51,423 nt of DNA from Proteobacteria bacterium UBA5122 (lineage in GTDB: Bacteria > Pseudomonadota > Gammaproteobacteria > Tenderiales > Tenderiaceae): assembly GCA_002415485.1 (NCBI GenBank), contig DHYU01000062.1, forward strand, positions 38,490 through 89,912, given 5' to 3'. This document shows positions 24,401 through 32,987 of the stretch, piece after piece (position 1 is the stretch's first letter; every line of letters starts with the position of its first letter). The notes beneath the pieces were generated by a model. That model made no database searches, was not told where the DNA came from, and worked only from the letters and a program-made list of their open reading frames with translations. The position numbers and the translations under genes were made by a program.

Positions 24401-25392
24401 GATACCTGGGCGTTCAATTGCTTGAGCTCATCAACGGTCAGAAAATGCGGATTGTCACCCGATGCATAATCAAAACCCTGCTCCACAGGCACACCCTTTT
24501 CGCCCAGTTGATTCAGATTAAAAGGCCCTGTATTGAGTATTTTGATACCGGGTTGAATCACGTAATGATCATCAAATTCTAGCGTCAGATGCGCATCATC
24601 TGCCGGACACATCACTTCATGCAATTTTTCGCCTGGACGAATTCCTACGACTTTATGCGGCATACCAGGCGCCAGCGACTCTGCCAGATCCACAATCCGC
24701 ACCGAAGGAATCTTTGGCACGAAGATCTCGCCGCCCTGCATACGTTTGAAGTTTTTCAGCACAAAGTCGACCCCCTGCTGCAGGGTGATCCAGAAACGCG
24801 TCATGCGCACATCGGTAATCGGCAGCTCAGTCGCCCCCTCTTGCAACAGTCGTCTAAAGAGTGGCAATACTGATCCTCGCGACCCCACCACATTGCCATA
24901 ACGCACCACAGAGAAGCGTGTATCGCGTGAACCCACAATATTGTTTGCTGCGACGAACAATTTGTCCGATGCCAGCTTGGTCGCCCCATAAAGATTCAGT
25001 GGGTTTGCCGCCTTATCGGTAGACAACGCCATCACCCGCTTTACGTTATTCTCCAACGCCGCCTCAATCACGTTCTGTGCGCCGTGAATATTGGTTTTAA
25101 TACACTCCATCGGATTGTATTCAGCCACAGGCACGTGCTTTAGCGCCGCAGCATGGATCACAAAATCGATATTGCGCATGGCCTGTTTGAGACGATCTTT
25201 GTCGCGCACATCACCAATAAAATAACGCATCATCGGCCCGTTAAAGCGCTCATGCATCTCATACTGTTTTAATTCATCGCGGGAATATATAACGAGGCGG
25301 GCAGGCTTGCAGCGAGCAAGCAGAGTTTCTACATATTTTTGACCGAAGGAACCGGTCCCCCCGGTGATCAGTATCGCCTTTCCGTCAAACAT
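24397..25392 (-). CDS. pseB: PseB: UDP-N-acetylglucosamine 4,6-dehydratase (inverting)
   Basis: The 331-residue protein is a short-chain-type sugar dehydratase: GGTGSFG (11-17), VRDKDRLKQAM and AALKHVPVAEYNPMECI. The catalytic set Asp126/Lys127 and YGATK (135-139) replaces the usual T-DE of the 4,6-dehydratases, characteristic of inverting PseB. It makes UDP-4-keto-6-deoxy-L-IdoNAc from UDP-GlcNAc. ATG 25392 is preceded by GGGGGGA; an open frame runs 13 codons upstream. It heads the pse pair just downstream of flgL, so the flagellin or its cap is probably glycosylated. Confidence 0.88.
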   Translation of the reverse strand: MFDGKAILITGGTGSFGQKYVETLLARCKPARLVIYSRDELKQYEMHERFNGPMMRYFIGDVRDKDRLKQAMRNIDFVIHAAALKHVPVAEYNPMECIKTNIHGAQNVIEAALENNVKRVMALSTDKAANPLNLYGATKLASDKLFVAANNIVGSRDTRFSVVRYGNVVGSRGSVLPLFRRLLQEGATELPITDVRMTRFWITLQQGVDFVLKNFKRMQGGEIFVPKIPSVRIVDLAESLAPGMPHKVVGIRPGEKLHEVMCPADDAHLTLEFDDHYVIQPGIKILNTGPFNLNQLGEKGVPVEQGFDYASGDNPHFLTVDELKQLNAQVS

Positions 25393-25465
25393 CCGTCCCC
25401 CCAAGCTCGAAATTGCGGTTGTCGCCACCACTTAATTATCGCGACAAAATAGCACTTGTATCCCC

Positions 25466-25505
25466 AAAAAAAAAGCGCCACCACAGACCAGATAGACGGT
25501 GCGTC
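25466..25505 (-). terminator. Probable terminator after flgL
   Basis: On the minus strand a weak stem (ACGCACC with GGTGGCGC, one bulge) is followed by nine T residues. It lies just past the flgL stop at 25511. The stem is imperfect. Confidence 0.4.
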
Positions 25506-25510
25506 AGAAA

Positions 25511-26413
25511 CTATAGAAAATTAAACAGCGACAAACTCTGAATGCGCTGAAAACTTTGCTGTGCCGCCTGAAAACCTGCCAACTGCAAATTCAAACGCCC
25601 AACGGCCTCTGCATAATCCAAGTCCTGAATCTCAGACAAACTGGACTCCATCTGCACGATATATTGCTCATTAACTGCCCGCTGACTATCCAATGCATTC
25701 AAACGGGCGCCAATCTTTGCCCTAACAGCCAACAAACGATCCATCGCGGTATCTATGTCGGTCAAGATTGCTGAATTAGGGGCATTGGATTCCAGGCCTG
25801 TGGCAAGATCATGCACAGTCTCAAGAATATTTTGGGTACCACCACCTGAATAGGGTAGATTAAAGAACAGTTCGAATCCCGAGTCAGAGGTCTGTATTCT
25901 ACGATTAGGGCTGACTTGCAACTCGCGAGCCCCCTGATCCCCCTGAAAGCTAAACGTTCCTACACCCGCATTTACCACGGGCTGCGTCTTGCTTTGAAAA
26001 CCGGAAAACAGGTACTCACCGCCACCATCGGTCGAATTGACCGACTCAAACAACTCATCCAAGCGCTGCCTGACCTCTTGCGCAATCGCTATACGATTAT
26101 CAGGCCCTTGAGATGCATTTAAGCCTCTAACGGCCAACTCACGAACCCGCTGCAAACTATCGCCTATTGCCCCAAGAACACCCTCTTCAATTTCCAAGCG
26201 GGATTGAGCACGACCGATATTCAGTTGGTACTGTTCAACCTTGGCCTTTTGTTCATTAAACTTAAAAACTTGGGTAGTACCCGTCGGGTCGTCAGAGGGC
26301 GTCATGATACGCTGCCCGCTGGCCAATTGTAGCTGAGTCCGACTCAAATCAGCCTGACGATCAATGATTGCGTTAACCGCCAAACGTTGCATCAAGCCTG
26401 TCGAAATACGCAT
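25511..26413 (-). CDS. flgL: Flagellar hook-associated protein FlgL (HAP3)
   Basis: The 300-residue protein starts MRISTGLMQRLAVNAI, has LQLASGQRIMTPSDDPTGTT and ends in a heptad-rich helix, the coiled-coil layout of flagellin-like HAP3. It joins the hook and filament together with FlgK. The short gap to flgK (5 bases) indicates an operon, driven here by the sigma-28-like promoter before flgK. GGGAG precedes the ATG. The pse genes follow. Confidence 0.93.
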   Translation of the reverse strand: MRISTGLMQRLAVNAIIDRQADLSRTQLQLASGQRIMTPSDDPTGTTQVFKFNEQKAKVEQYQLNIGRAQSRLEIEEGVLGAIGDSLQRVRELAVRGLNASQGPDNRIAIAQEVRQRLDELFESVNSTDGGGEYLFSGFQSKTQPVVNAGVGTFSFQGDQGARELQVSPNRRIQTSDSGFELFFNLPYSGGGTQNILETVHDLATGLESNAPNSAILTDIDTAMDRLLAVRAKIGARLNALDSQRAVNEQYIVQMESSLSEIQDLDYAEAVGRLNLQLAGFQAAQQSFQRIQSLSLFNFL

Positions 26414-26418
26414 ATCAA

Positions 26419-28314
26419 TTATCTCCCAACAACGTTCAGCAACGTCTGAAACATTTCATCCGCTGCCGATATCACCTGTGCTGCCGCTTGGTAGGCCTGC
26501 TGAAACTTAAGAAGATTCGCCGCTTCTTCATCCAAATTCACGCCAGACAGCGCCTGCTGCTCATTAAGCGCCTGATCCATCAGGCTACGCTGAGCATCCT
26601 CGACCAATTGTGACTGACGTGTCTTAATCCCTACCTCAGCCACAATTTGCCCATAATACTCTTGAAAACTCGCCGTACCACCCGCCATGGTTGATTGCGA
26701 CTGCATTGCGATCAGCTGCAACATATTACGGTTGTCGCCAACGCCTGCTGTATTATTCGATAATTCAAAGGTGTCTCCATTGGCCGGGACACCTCGAACG
26801 ACAAACTCCAAACCATTAAATGCGATAGTGCCGCCATCAACATAGGGAATATTCGGCACTGGCGGGACCGCACCAACTACCGTGAACTCAGAACTTCCGG
26901 CAACATATGACAAAGTAACATTTCCAGGCAACGGCAAATTCGCTGCACTAGTCACACGAAGATCATCAAGCACTGCATTGCCCGTATTACCAATCCCCTT
27001 GGCATCCCTAACAGGCAGGGCCGCCGCCACTTCGCGTGGATCACTGATTTGGGCACGAATAAATTGAGCACCACTGCGACCAGGGCGAACAATGTATTCA
27101 TCCCCCGCATTGCCTGCCGCAGTAAAATTAAGCTGGAAGCCATCGATTTCAGTATGCGTATACACGCCACCACCGGTATTAATGTTAAATACCTGCCTGT
27201 CCGATTGACGGATCAATTCGAAAGAACCCGCACCATCGACATTTCTTAGTAAATATTCATCACCGACCAGATTTCCCGAATCAGCAAGAGTGGCCGTAAC
27301 CACATTACTCACCCCAAGCTCGGGCCGAATCTCCACCTCGGGCACATTAAACAAGTCAGTGCCAAGATTACCGATAATGTCCTGCCCCAACCGATGCTGT
27401 TGGTTCAAACGATCGGCCAATGCTATGGCAGACACCCCAACCGAATTCTGCGCTTCATTCAGAATATCGCGACGGAACTCCAGCAAACCTCCGATGACAC
27501 CACCCTTTATAAAATCGGAAAACACAAACTGTCCATTCGCGCCCGTACCGATTTCAAATTCACTGGTATCAAAACGATTTGGCACTGCGGTCAGGGTGTA
27601 GGGTTCGAAACCAACCACCAATTGTTGCCCATTACCGGTAAAAACATTGACCGAACCATCGTCTTGTTCGAGCGTAGTAATGCCAATTTTTTCAGCCAGG
27701 CGCCCTAACAAACGATCGCGCTCATCGAGCAGGTCATTGGCCTCGGCGCTCCCGCCCGCCAAGAACAGGTTTCGGTTCACCATCGCAATGGATGACGTGA
27801 GACTGTTGACATCGGCCACCTCAGCCCTCAACTGTCGATTCAACTGACTGCGCACCTCTTCAAAACGTTGATCGAGATAGTTGTAGCGTTCAGCCAGATT
27901 CTCGGACTGTGTCAAAAATGCCTGGCGTGCAGGCAAAGAGGTAGGATCATTTGAAACGTCCTGCGCCGCACCAAAAAAATCATCCAAAGCAGGCCCCAGA
28001 CCTACGCTAGGGTCGGCCAAGACTTCATCGACAATCCCGGCATAACGCGCCATGGTCTCGGCTGAATTAAAGGAAGCGGTATAGATCTGGGTTTGACGTG
28101 TCAGAAAGCTATCATGCACACGTTCGATATTGGCGACACGCACACCGGTGCCCACATACTGCCCACCGAGGAACAGGGGCGACTGCGTCCCAAGCTCCAC
28201 GCGCTGCCGGCTATACCCCTCGGTTTGCGCATTGGCAACGTTGTGACTCACCGTACGCAGCGAACGCTGGTAAGCAATCAACCCGGTAATACCTATGCCC
28301 AACATGGAACTCAT
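26419..28314 (-). CDS. flgK: Flagellar hook-associated protein FlgK (HAP1)
   Basis: The 631-residue protein opens MSSMLGIGITGLIAYQRSLR and ENVANAQTEGYSRQRVEL-type motif (VSHNVANAQTEGYSRQ), and ends with DEEAANLLKFQQAYQAAAQV, the D0 coiled coil of FlgK. The middle part is variable beta structure exposed on the junction. It is the first hook-filament junction protein. Start ATG 28314, with GAGG ten bases before it; a second Met three codons on is also possible. Confidence 0.95.
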   Translation of the reverse strand: MSSMLGIGITGLIAYQRSLRTVSHNVANAQTEGYSRQRVELGTQSPLFLGGQYVGTGVRVANIERVHDSFLTRQTQIYTASFNSAETMARYAGIVDEVLADPSVGLGPALDDFFGAAQDVSNDPTSLPARQAFLTQSENLAERYNYLDQRFEEVRSQLNRQLRAEVADVNSLTSSIAMVNRNLFLAGGSAEANDLLDERDRLLGRLAEKIGITTLEQDDGSVNVFTGNGQQLVVGFEPYTLTAVPNRFDTSEFEIGTGANGQFVFSDFIKGGVIGGLLEFRRDILNEAQNSVGVSAIALADRLNQQHRLGQDIIGNLGTDLFNVPEVEIRPELGVSNVVTATLADSGNLVGDEYLLRNVDGAGSFELIRQSDRQVFNINTGGGVYTHTEIDGFQLNFTAAGNAGDEYIVRPGRSGAQFIRAQISDPREVAAALPVRDAKGIGNTGNAVLDDLRVTSAANLPLPGNVTLSYVAGSSEFTVVGAVPPVPNIPYVDGGTIAFNGLEFVVRGVPANGDTFELSNNTAGVGDNRNMLQLIAMQSQSTMAGGTASFQEYYGQIVAEVGIKTRQSQLVEDAQRSLMDQALNEQQALSGVNLDEEAANLLKFQQAYQAAAQVISAADEMFQTLLNVVGR

Positions 28315-28376
28315 GGTCTTATAACCTCATCACACGTCGTCATGAACAAAGACCTGCATCACGACACTTGTTAAAA

Positions 28377-28403
28377 ATATCGGCTAAACCGCCTTGTCCT
28401 TAA
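28377..28403 (-). promoter_or_regulatory. Sigma-28 (FliA)-like promoter for flgKL
   Basis: On the minus strand TTAAGGAC (28403-28396) and GCCGATAT (28384-28377) are separated by 11 bases. The -10 fits GCCGATAA at seven of eight; the -35 fits only four of eight. flgKL belongs to the FliA class in many gammaproteobacteria. It overlaps the end of flgJ. Confidence 0.5.
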
Positions 28404-29295
28404 CCCCCTCCACCCAGGAGGAAAATTGTTCAGAACTCATTATTTTGTTGATTTTACTTGAATATTCAGGATCTGTAGCATACCCGGCCTGATGAAGCTG
28501 ACGCACATATTCCGCCCCATCTGCTGCCTGGGCCAGCGCATCTTGATAACGAGGACTGCCCTTTACGAATGCCACGTAGTCATCAAAGCTCTGCTGATAG
28601 CTATCATAAGCGCGAAAACTCGCTACCTCTCGCCTCGCCACATCACCATCGAACTCCAGAGTACTCACGCTGGCACTTTCCCCTGACCAGCGCCGATCTG
28701 CTTTGATATTGAACAAATTGTGGCTGCTACTGCCATCCACCTTACGAATCACCGCCTTGCCCCAACCAGTCTCCAACGCAGACTGTGCCAATAGCACTTC
28801 AGGTGCCACCCCCAGCTCGGCTGCCGCCTTTTCTGCCGCAGGCCATAGTTCTTCAACAAATGCCTGTGGTGTTGCGAAACCGGGGGCCTCCTCCTTCTCT
28901 TGTACTGTTTCTAGCTGCTTCGCTTCCATATTCAGCTCAGTACGCTGAATACGGGACTGATCAAACTCACGCTTTTCAGTCGGTGTCGATGCCGAGGGTG
29001 GCGACAATTGACGGATCATTAGATCGGCAATACCGACTTGGCGTTTGTTGGCCAAGTCCATGGCAATCTGTTGATCAAACATCTGTTGATAAAACTGGGT
29101 CTTGTCACTGTCGAGAATGCCGTCGCCCAGGCTGGCGGCACGCATGCTTTTGAGCATGGTTTGCAGAAAGATCGCCTCGAATTGCTCGGCCACCTTTTCC
29201 AGCGCGGCGGGATTTTGCTGGCCAGCCGCCGCCTTCAGGCTGCTCAGGCCCTGAAAGTCGGTATATACGTCGGTGTTGTATTTCGAGGAAATCAC
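28384..29295 (-). CDS. flgJ: Flagellar rod assembly protein/muramidase FlgJ
   Basis: The 303-residue protein has an N-terminal rod-binding domain (FEAIFLQTMLKSMRAASLG near residue 42, TQFYQQMFDQQIAMDLA) and a C-terminal glucosaminidase domain (FVEELWPAAEKAAAEL, VLLAQSALETGWGK near 165-178, with the catalytic Glu). FlgJ opens the peptidoglycan for the rod. The linker (110-140) is Glu/Lys-rich. Start is GTG 29295, spaced 9 bases from AAGG. It is the last gene of the flgFGHIJ set. Confidence 0.93.
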   Translation of the reverse strand: MISSKYNTDVYTDFQGLSSLKAAAGQQNPAALEKVAEQFEAIFLQTMLKSMRAASLGDGILDSDKTQFYQQMFDQQIAMDLANKRQVGIADLMIRQLSPPSASTPTEKREFDQSRIQRTELNMEAKQLETVQEKEEAPGFATPQAFVEELWPAAEKAAAELGVAPEVLLAQSALETGWGKAVIRKVDGSSSHNLFNIKADRRWSGESASVSTLEFDGDVARREVASFRAYDSYQQSFDDYVAFVKGSPRYQDALAQAADGAEYVRQLHQAGYATDPEYSSKINKIMSSEQFSSWVEGVKDKAV

Positions 29296-29309
29296 CGTAT
29301 ACCTACCCT

Positions 29310-30416
29310 TTAAATTATAACCAGCTCGGCACGCAGAGCCCCGGCCTCTTTCAAGGCCTCGAGGATTGCCACCAAATCACCAGGCGCGGCGCCAACGGTA
29401 TTGACCGCACGAACGATCTCACCCAGCGAGATGCCTGGCTCAAACAGGAACATCTTATTGTTCTCTTCCTGCACCTGAATATCAGAGGTCGGCACGACGA
29501 CCGTGCTCCCGCCTGCCAATGGTGCTGGCTGGCTGACCTGTGGTTTTTCGGTGATGGTCACGGTCAAGCTGCCGTGGGTCACCGCCGCTGAGGTCACCCG
29601 CACGTGGCGGCCGATCACGACTGTGCCGGTGCGCGAATTCACGATCACGCGCGCACTGGATTCACCTGGCTCCAACGTCAGATTCTCGATCAACGAGACA
29701 TAGGCCACGCGCTGGCCGGGGTCACGCGGCGCATGCACCATCACCGAAGAGCCGTCCATGGCTGAGGCCGTCCCCATCCCTATCTTGTCGTTGATCGCCG
29801 CTGCCACACGATGGGCGGTAGTGAAGTCCGGCTGAAACAGATTCAACACCACACTGTCCTCACCACCAAACTGTGTCGGCGCAGGGCGTTCCACTGTCGC
29901 CCCGCCAGGAATCCGCCCCACGCTAGGCACATTGATACTGACCCGCGAACCATCCTGACCACCGGCACCCAAACCACCCACCACCAGATTCCCCTGTGCA
30001 ATCGCATAGATCTGGTTATCCGCCCCTTTCAGAGGCGCCATCAACAACGAACCACCACGCAAACTTTTTGCATTGCCGATCGAAGACACCGTGATATCGA
30101 TCTTTTGCCCAGGTTTGGCAAACGGTGGCAGCTCGGCGTGCAACGAAACAGCCGCCACATTCTTCAATTGCGGATTCACATTCGGCGGCACCGTAATGCC
30201 AAATTGCGACAACATACTCTTGATGCTTTGCACCGTGAATGGCGCCTGCGTCGTCTGGTCACCCGTGCCATCCAAACCCACTACCAGACCGTAACCAACC
30301 AGCTGGTTGCCCCGCACCCCAGCGATCGAAGCCAGGTCCTTGACCCGCTCCGCGCTGGCGATCGCAGAATATCCCGCAAGCCACGCCACCAACATAGAAA
30401 CCATTAACTTCTTCAT
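29310..30416 (-). CDS. flgI: Flagellar P-ring protein FlgI
   Basis: The 368-residue protein starts with a signal peptide (MKKLMVSMLVAWLAGYSA) and then ERVKDLASIAGVRGNQL and GYGLVVGLDGTGDQT, the FlgI hallmark. It forms the P ring around the rod in the periplasm. ATG 30416 has GGAG nine bases upstream. The frame opens 12 codons earlier inside the flgH end. Confidence 0.95.
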   Translation of the reverse strand: MKKLMVSMLVAWLAGYSAIASAERVKDLASIAGVRGNQLVGYGLVVGLDGTGDQTTQAPFTVQSIKSMLSQFGITVPPNVNPQLKNVAAVSLHAELPPFAKPGQKIDITVSSIGNAKSLRGGSLLMAPLKGADNQIYAIAQGNLVVGGLGAGGQDGSRVSINVPSVGRIPGGATVERPAPTQFGGEDSVVLNLFQPDFTTAHRVAAAINDKIGMGTASAMDGSSVMVHAPRDPGQRVAYVSLIENLTLEPGESSARVIVNSRTGTVVIGRHVRVTSAAVTHGSLTVTITEKPQVSQPAPLAGGSTVVVPTSDIQVQEENNKMFLFEPGISLGEIVRAVNTVGAAPGDLVAILEALKEAGALRAELVII

Positions 30417-30436
30417 TTGACGACTCCAGTCAGCCC

Positions 30437-31174
30437 CTAGAAGGGCCACCATTTGCTACTGAAGAACTTGCCCAGCCAGCCCTGGGTATTGGCATCGGCC
30501 AACGTGCCTTCACCGATATAAGCGATGCGCGCATCGGCTACCCGGGTCGAAATCACTGTGTTATCCGGATTGATATCTGACGGACGCACGATGCCGGTGA
30601 TCTGTACATATTCATCGCCTTGATTGATCGTCAGCTGTTTTTGGCCTCGCACAAACAGATTGCCATTCGGCAATACCTCGGCCACCGTGACAGTGATGTT
30701 GCCAGTCAAGCTATTGCTCAATGATGAATCGCCTTCACCCGCAAACGAATTCGTCGACTCCACGTTATTCTCTAAGGTTCTGCCCTGCAGCTTATTGCCA
30801 AAGGGCCGCGGCAACGCGAAGCGAACGCCACCACCAAGCAAGGTGGGGGAAGGCTGCGAGATGGCCGAGTCTTTTGAGGTACTGGTCGCGGCAGATTTAG
30901 AGGCATTGGTGCGTTCTTCCAATACGATCGTCAGCACATCCCCCACACGCCGCGCCAGATTATCTTCAAATAAAGAGATACCGTATCCCGATTGGAAGAT
31001 CGCACCATTTTGCTGCGGCGGCGGGACGTGATAGGTCGGCCGCGCCGCAGCAAACTCATCCAGCACTTCACGTTTATTATTGGATGAACAGCCGGCGAGC
31101 ACCGAAACCCCCACCAACGCGATCAAGCCCGGCATCATACGACGCTTGGTTGTCTGCAACAGACTCATCTTCAT
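30437..31174 (-). CDS. flgH: Flagellar L-ring lipoprotein FlgH
   Basis: The 245-residue protein has a lipoprotein signal with lipobox LAGC (Cys near residue 29), and FlgH motifs such as GSSLFEDNLARRVGD-like (GYGISLFEDNLARRVGDVLT), LEERTNASKSA and FVRGQKQLTINQGDEYVQI. The L ring sits in the outer membrane. I use ATG 31174, eight bases after AAGG; ATG 31168 is also possible. The 41-base gap to flgG contains the usual start region. Confidence 0.93.
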   Translation of the reverse strand: MKMSLLQTTKRRMMPGLIALVGVSVLAGCSSNNKREVLDEFAAARPTYHVPPPQQNGAIFQSGYGISLFEDNLARRVGDVLTIVLEERTNASKSAATSTSKDSAISQPSPTLLGGGVRFALPRPFGNKLQGRTLENNVESTNSFAGEGDSSLSNSLTGNITVTVAEVLPNGNLFVRGQKQLTINQGDEYVQITGIVRPSDINPDNTVISTRVADARIAYIGEGTLADANTQGWLGKFFSSKWWPF

Positions 31175-31214
31175 CACCCCCACCTTTACCGCTTAATGTT
31201 TAATCCCAAAAGAC

Positions 31215-32000
31215 CTAGAGATTGTTCGAGGCATACTGCAACATGCCATCGACCGTCGAGATCGCCTTGGAATTCATCTCGTAGGCGCGCTGCGCCTCAA
31301 TCATGCCCACCAGTTCTTCCACCACATTGACGTTGGAACTCTCCAGTGAACCCTGAATCAATGAACCCACCCCGTTTTGCCCAGGATTTCCTGTCGCAGG
31401 TGCACCGCTTGAGGCGGTTTCGAGATACATGTTTTCACCCACAGGTTGCAGGCCACTGGGATTTACAAAGTCCGCCAATTGCAGCTGCCCCACTTGCGTT
31501 GGCTGCGCCTGACCTGGTTGCATCACCGACACCACGCCGTCGGTACCAATCGTCACACTGGTCGCGTCTGACGGGATAGAGATCGCTGGCTGAATTTGAT
31601 AACCACTCGAAGTGACTAACTGCCCTTGGGCATCGACACGAAAACTACCGTCCCTGGTATACCCCATCGTTCCATCAGGACGTAACACCTGGAAAAATCC
31701 TTGTCCCTCAACCGCCACGTCGAACGCGTTATCGGTTTGCACCAGATTGCCCTGGGTAAACAGCTTTTCAGTCGCTACCGTTCTGACACCTGTGCCCACC
31801 ATCAAACCCGTCGGCAATACAGTATTTTGTGAAGACTGGCCACCTGCCTGACGCACGTTTTGATACAGCAGATCCTCAAAAACCGCACGGCCTTGTTTGT
31901 AGCCCATGGTATTGACGTTGGCCAGGTTGTTCGAGATCACCGACATGCGAGTTTGCTGCGCATCCAGGCCTGTTTTCGCTATCCAAAGTGCTGAGTTCAT
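31215..32000 (-). CDS. flgG: Flagellar distal rod protein FlgG
   Basis: The 261-residue protein has the typical FlgG start MNSALWIAKTGLDAQQTRM, LANVNTMGYKQGRAVF, QGFFQVLRPDGTMGYTRDG and the C-terminal SSNVNVVEELVGMIEAQRAYE. It forms the distal rod. It is preceded by flgF with 24 bases between, in one operon. Confidence 0.96.
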   Translation of the reverse strand: MNSALWIAKTGLDAQQTRMSVISNNLANVNTMGYKQGRAVFEDLLYQNVRQAGGQSSQNTVLPTGLMVGTGVRTVATEKLFTQGNLVQTDNAFDVAVEGQGFFQVLRPDGTMGYTRDGSFRVDAQGQLVTSSGYQIQPAISIPSDATSVTIGTDGVVSVMQPGQAQPTQVGQLQLADFVNPSGLQPVGENMYLETASSGAPATGNPGQNGVGSLIQGSLESSNVNVVEELVGMIEAQRAYEMNSKAISTVDGMLQYASNNL

Positions 32001-32024
32001 GCCATCACCTCAATCGTTAATTAA

Positions 32025-32768
32025 TTAAGACATCCGCATCAGCTGAGCCGATGCGCTATCGAGTTCGTTGGCCTTTTCCATGACCTTGACACTCAGTTCA
32101 TACTTGCGAGCCAACTCCATCATTTGCACCATGGACTCAACTGCATTGACATTGCTTGACTCCAGCGATCCGGAGATTAATTGCACCGACGCATCCGGTG
32201 CTGCTGGCACTCCGTCTTTAGTGCGAAACAGCCCATCTTCCGCTTTAATAACTCTGCCTTCCGCAGGCTTCACTAATTTGATCCGGTCCACCACCACCAT
32301 CGTGCTCGGTTCTTGACCCCGGGGCAGTACTGATACGGTGCCATCGGAACCAATCTCCAGCTTGCTGTACGGTGGCAGCGTCATCGGGCCACCGTTATTT
32401 CCAATCACGGGATGCCCCGCTGCAGTCGTCAACAATCCCGCAGCACTCACCCGCAGATCGCCGGCACGGGTGTAGGCCTCTTGTCCGTCCAGGCCTTGTA
32501 TGGCAAACCAACCCTCACCGCGTACTGCCACATCCAGTTCACGGCCCGTCGTCATCAATGCACCTGACGAGGTATCCGCGCCCATGCCCTTCGCCTGGCT
32601 ATAGACACGGCTTTCATGCCCCTGGCCGTGTACTGCCCGCGCCTGGGCATAGACAAAGTCCTTTTTGAAGCCCACGGTATTGGCGTTGGCCAGATTATTG
32701 GTATTGACCGTCTGCGCGTGCATGATCTGCTTGCCAGTATTCGACGCTAGAAAAAGTACTCGGTCCAT
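32025..32768 (-). CDS. flgF: Flagellar proximal rod protein FlgF
   Basis: The 247-residue protein starts MDRVLFLASNTGKQIMHAQ, with LANANTVGFKKDF and a GEGWFAIQGLDGQEAYTRAGDLRV segment of the FlgE/F/G family. It is a proximal rod subunit. The ATG follows a GAGGTGAC site. Upstream lies a perfect sigma-54-type promoter, and a terminator separates it from flgE, so flgFGHIJ is its own unit. Confidence 0.93.
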   Translation of the reverse strand: MDRVLFLASNTGKQIMHAQTVNTNNLANANTVGFKKDFVYAQARAVHGQGHESRVYSQAKGMGADTSSGALMTTGRELDVAVRGEGWFAIQGLDGQEAYTRAGDLRVSAAGLLTTAAGHPVIGNNGGPMTLPPYSKLEIGSDGTVSVLPRGQEPSTMVVVDRIKLVKPAEGRVIKAEDGLFRTKDGVPAAPDASVQLISGSLESSNVNAVESMVQMMELARKYELSVKVMEKANELDSASAQLMRMS

Positions 32769-32810
32769 CTGTCACCTCTAACTTTGGTTTCACCCTTTGT
32801 TTATTTTGAA

Positions 32811-32826
32811 TGCAAAGTAAGTGCCA
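32811..32826 (-). promoter_or_regulatory. Sigma-54 promoter for flgFGHIJ
   Basis: On the minus strand TGGCACTTACTTTGCA matches TGGCAC-N5-TTGCA at every consensus base, with GG and GC 12 bases apart. It lies about 43 bases before the flgF start. An activator of the FlrA/FlrC type would be needed; its gene is not in the window. Confidence 0.85.
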
Positions 32827-32926
32827 GAATTTTTTTCCTTTAAATATCTGAAAGTTACAAAGGATTAGATACGACCACTGATAACACGAAGGCAGTTTAT
32901 TGCCGCCTGGCGGCAAAGGTGGGGAA

Positions 32927-32955
32927 TAAAAAAGGGAGAGCATCCTGCTCTCCCT
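32927..32955 (-). terminator. Intrinsic terminator after flgE
   Basis: GGGAGAGCA and TGCTCTCCC form a 9-bp perfect stem with a 3-base loop, followed on the minus strand by TTTTTT. It lies about 33 bases after the flgE stop and ends the flgBCDE transcript. A further GTGACA/TGTCAC hairpin and a TTGCCGCC palindrome flank it. Confidence 0.88.
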
Positions 32956-32987
32956 GGCGACAGTGACAATAAAATGTCACCTAGTCA

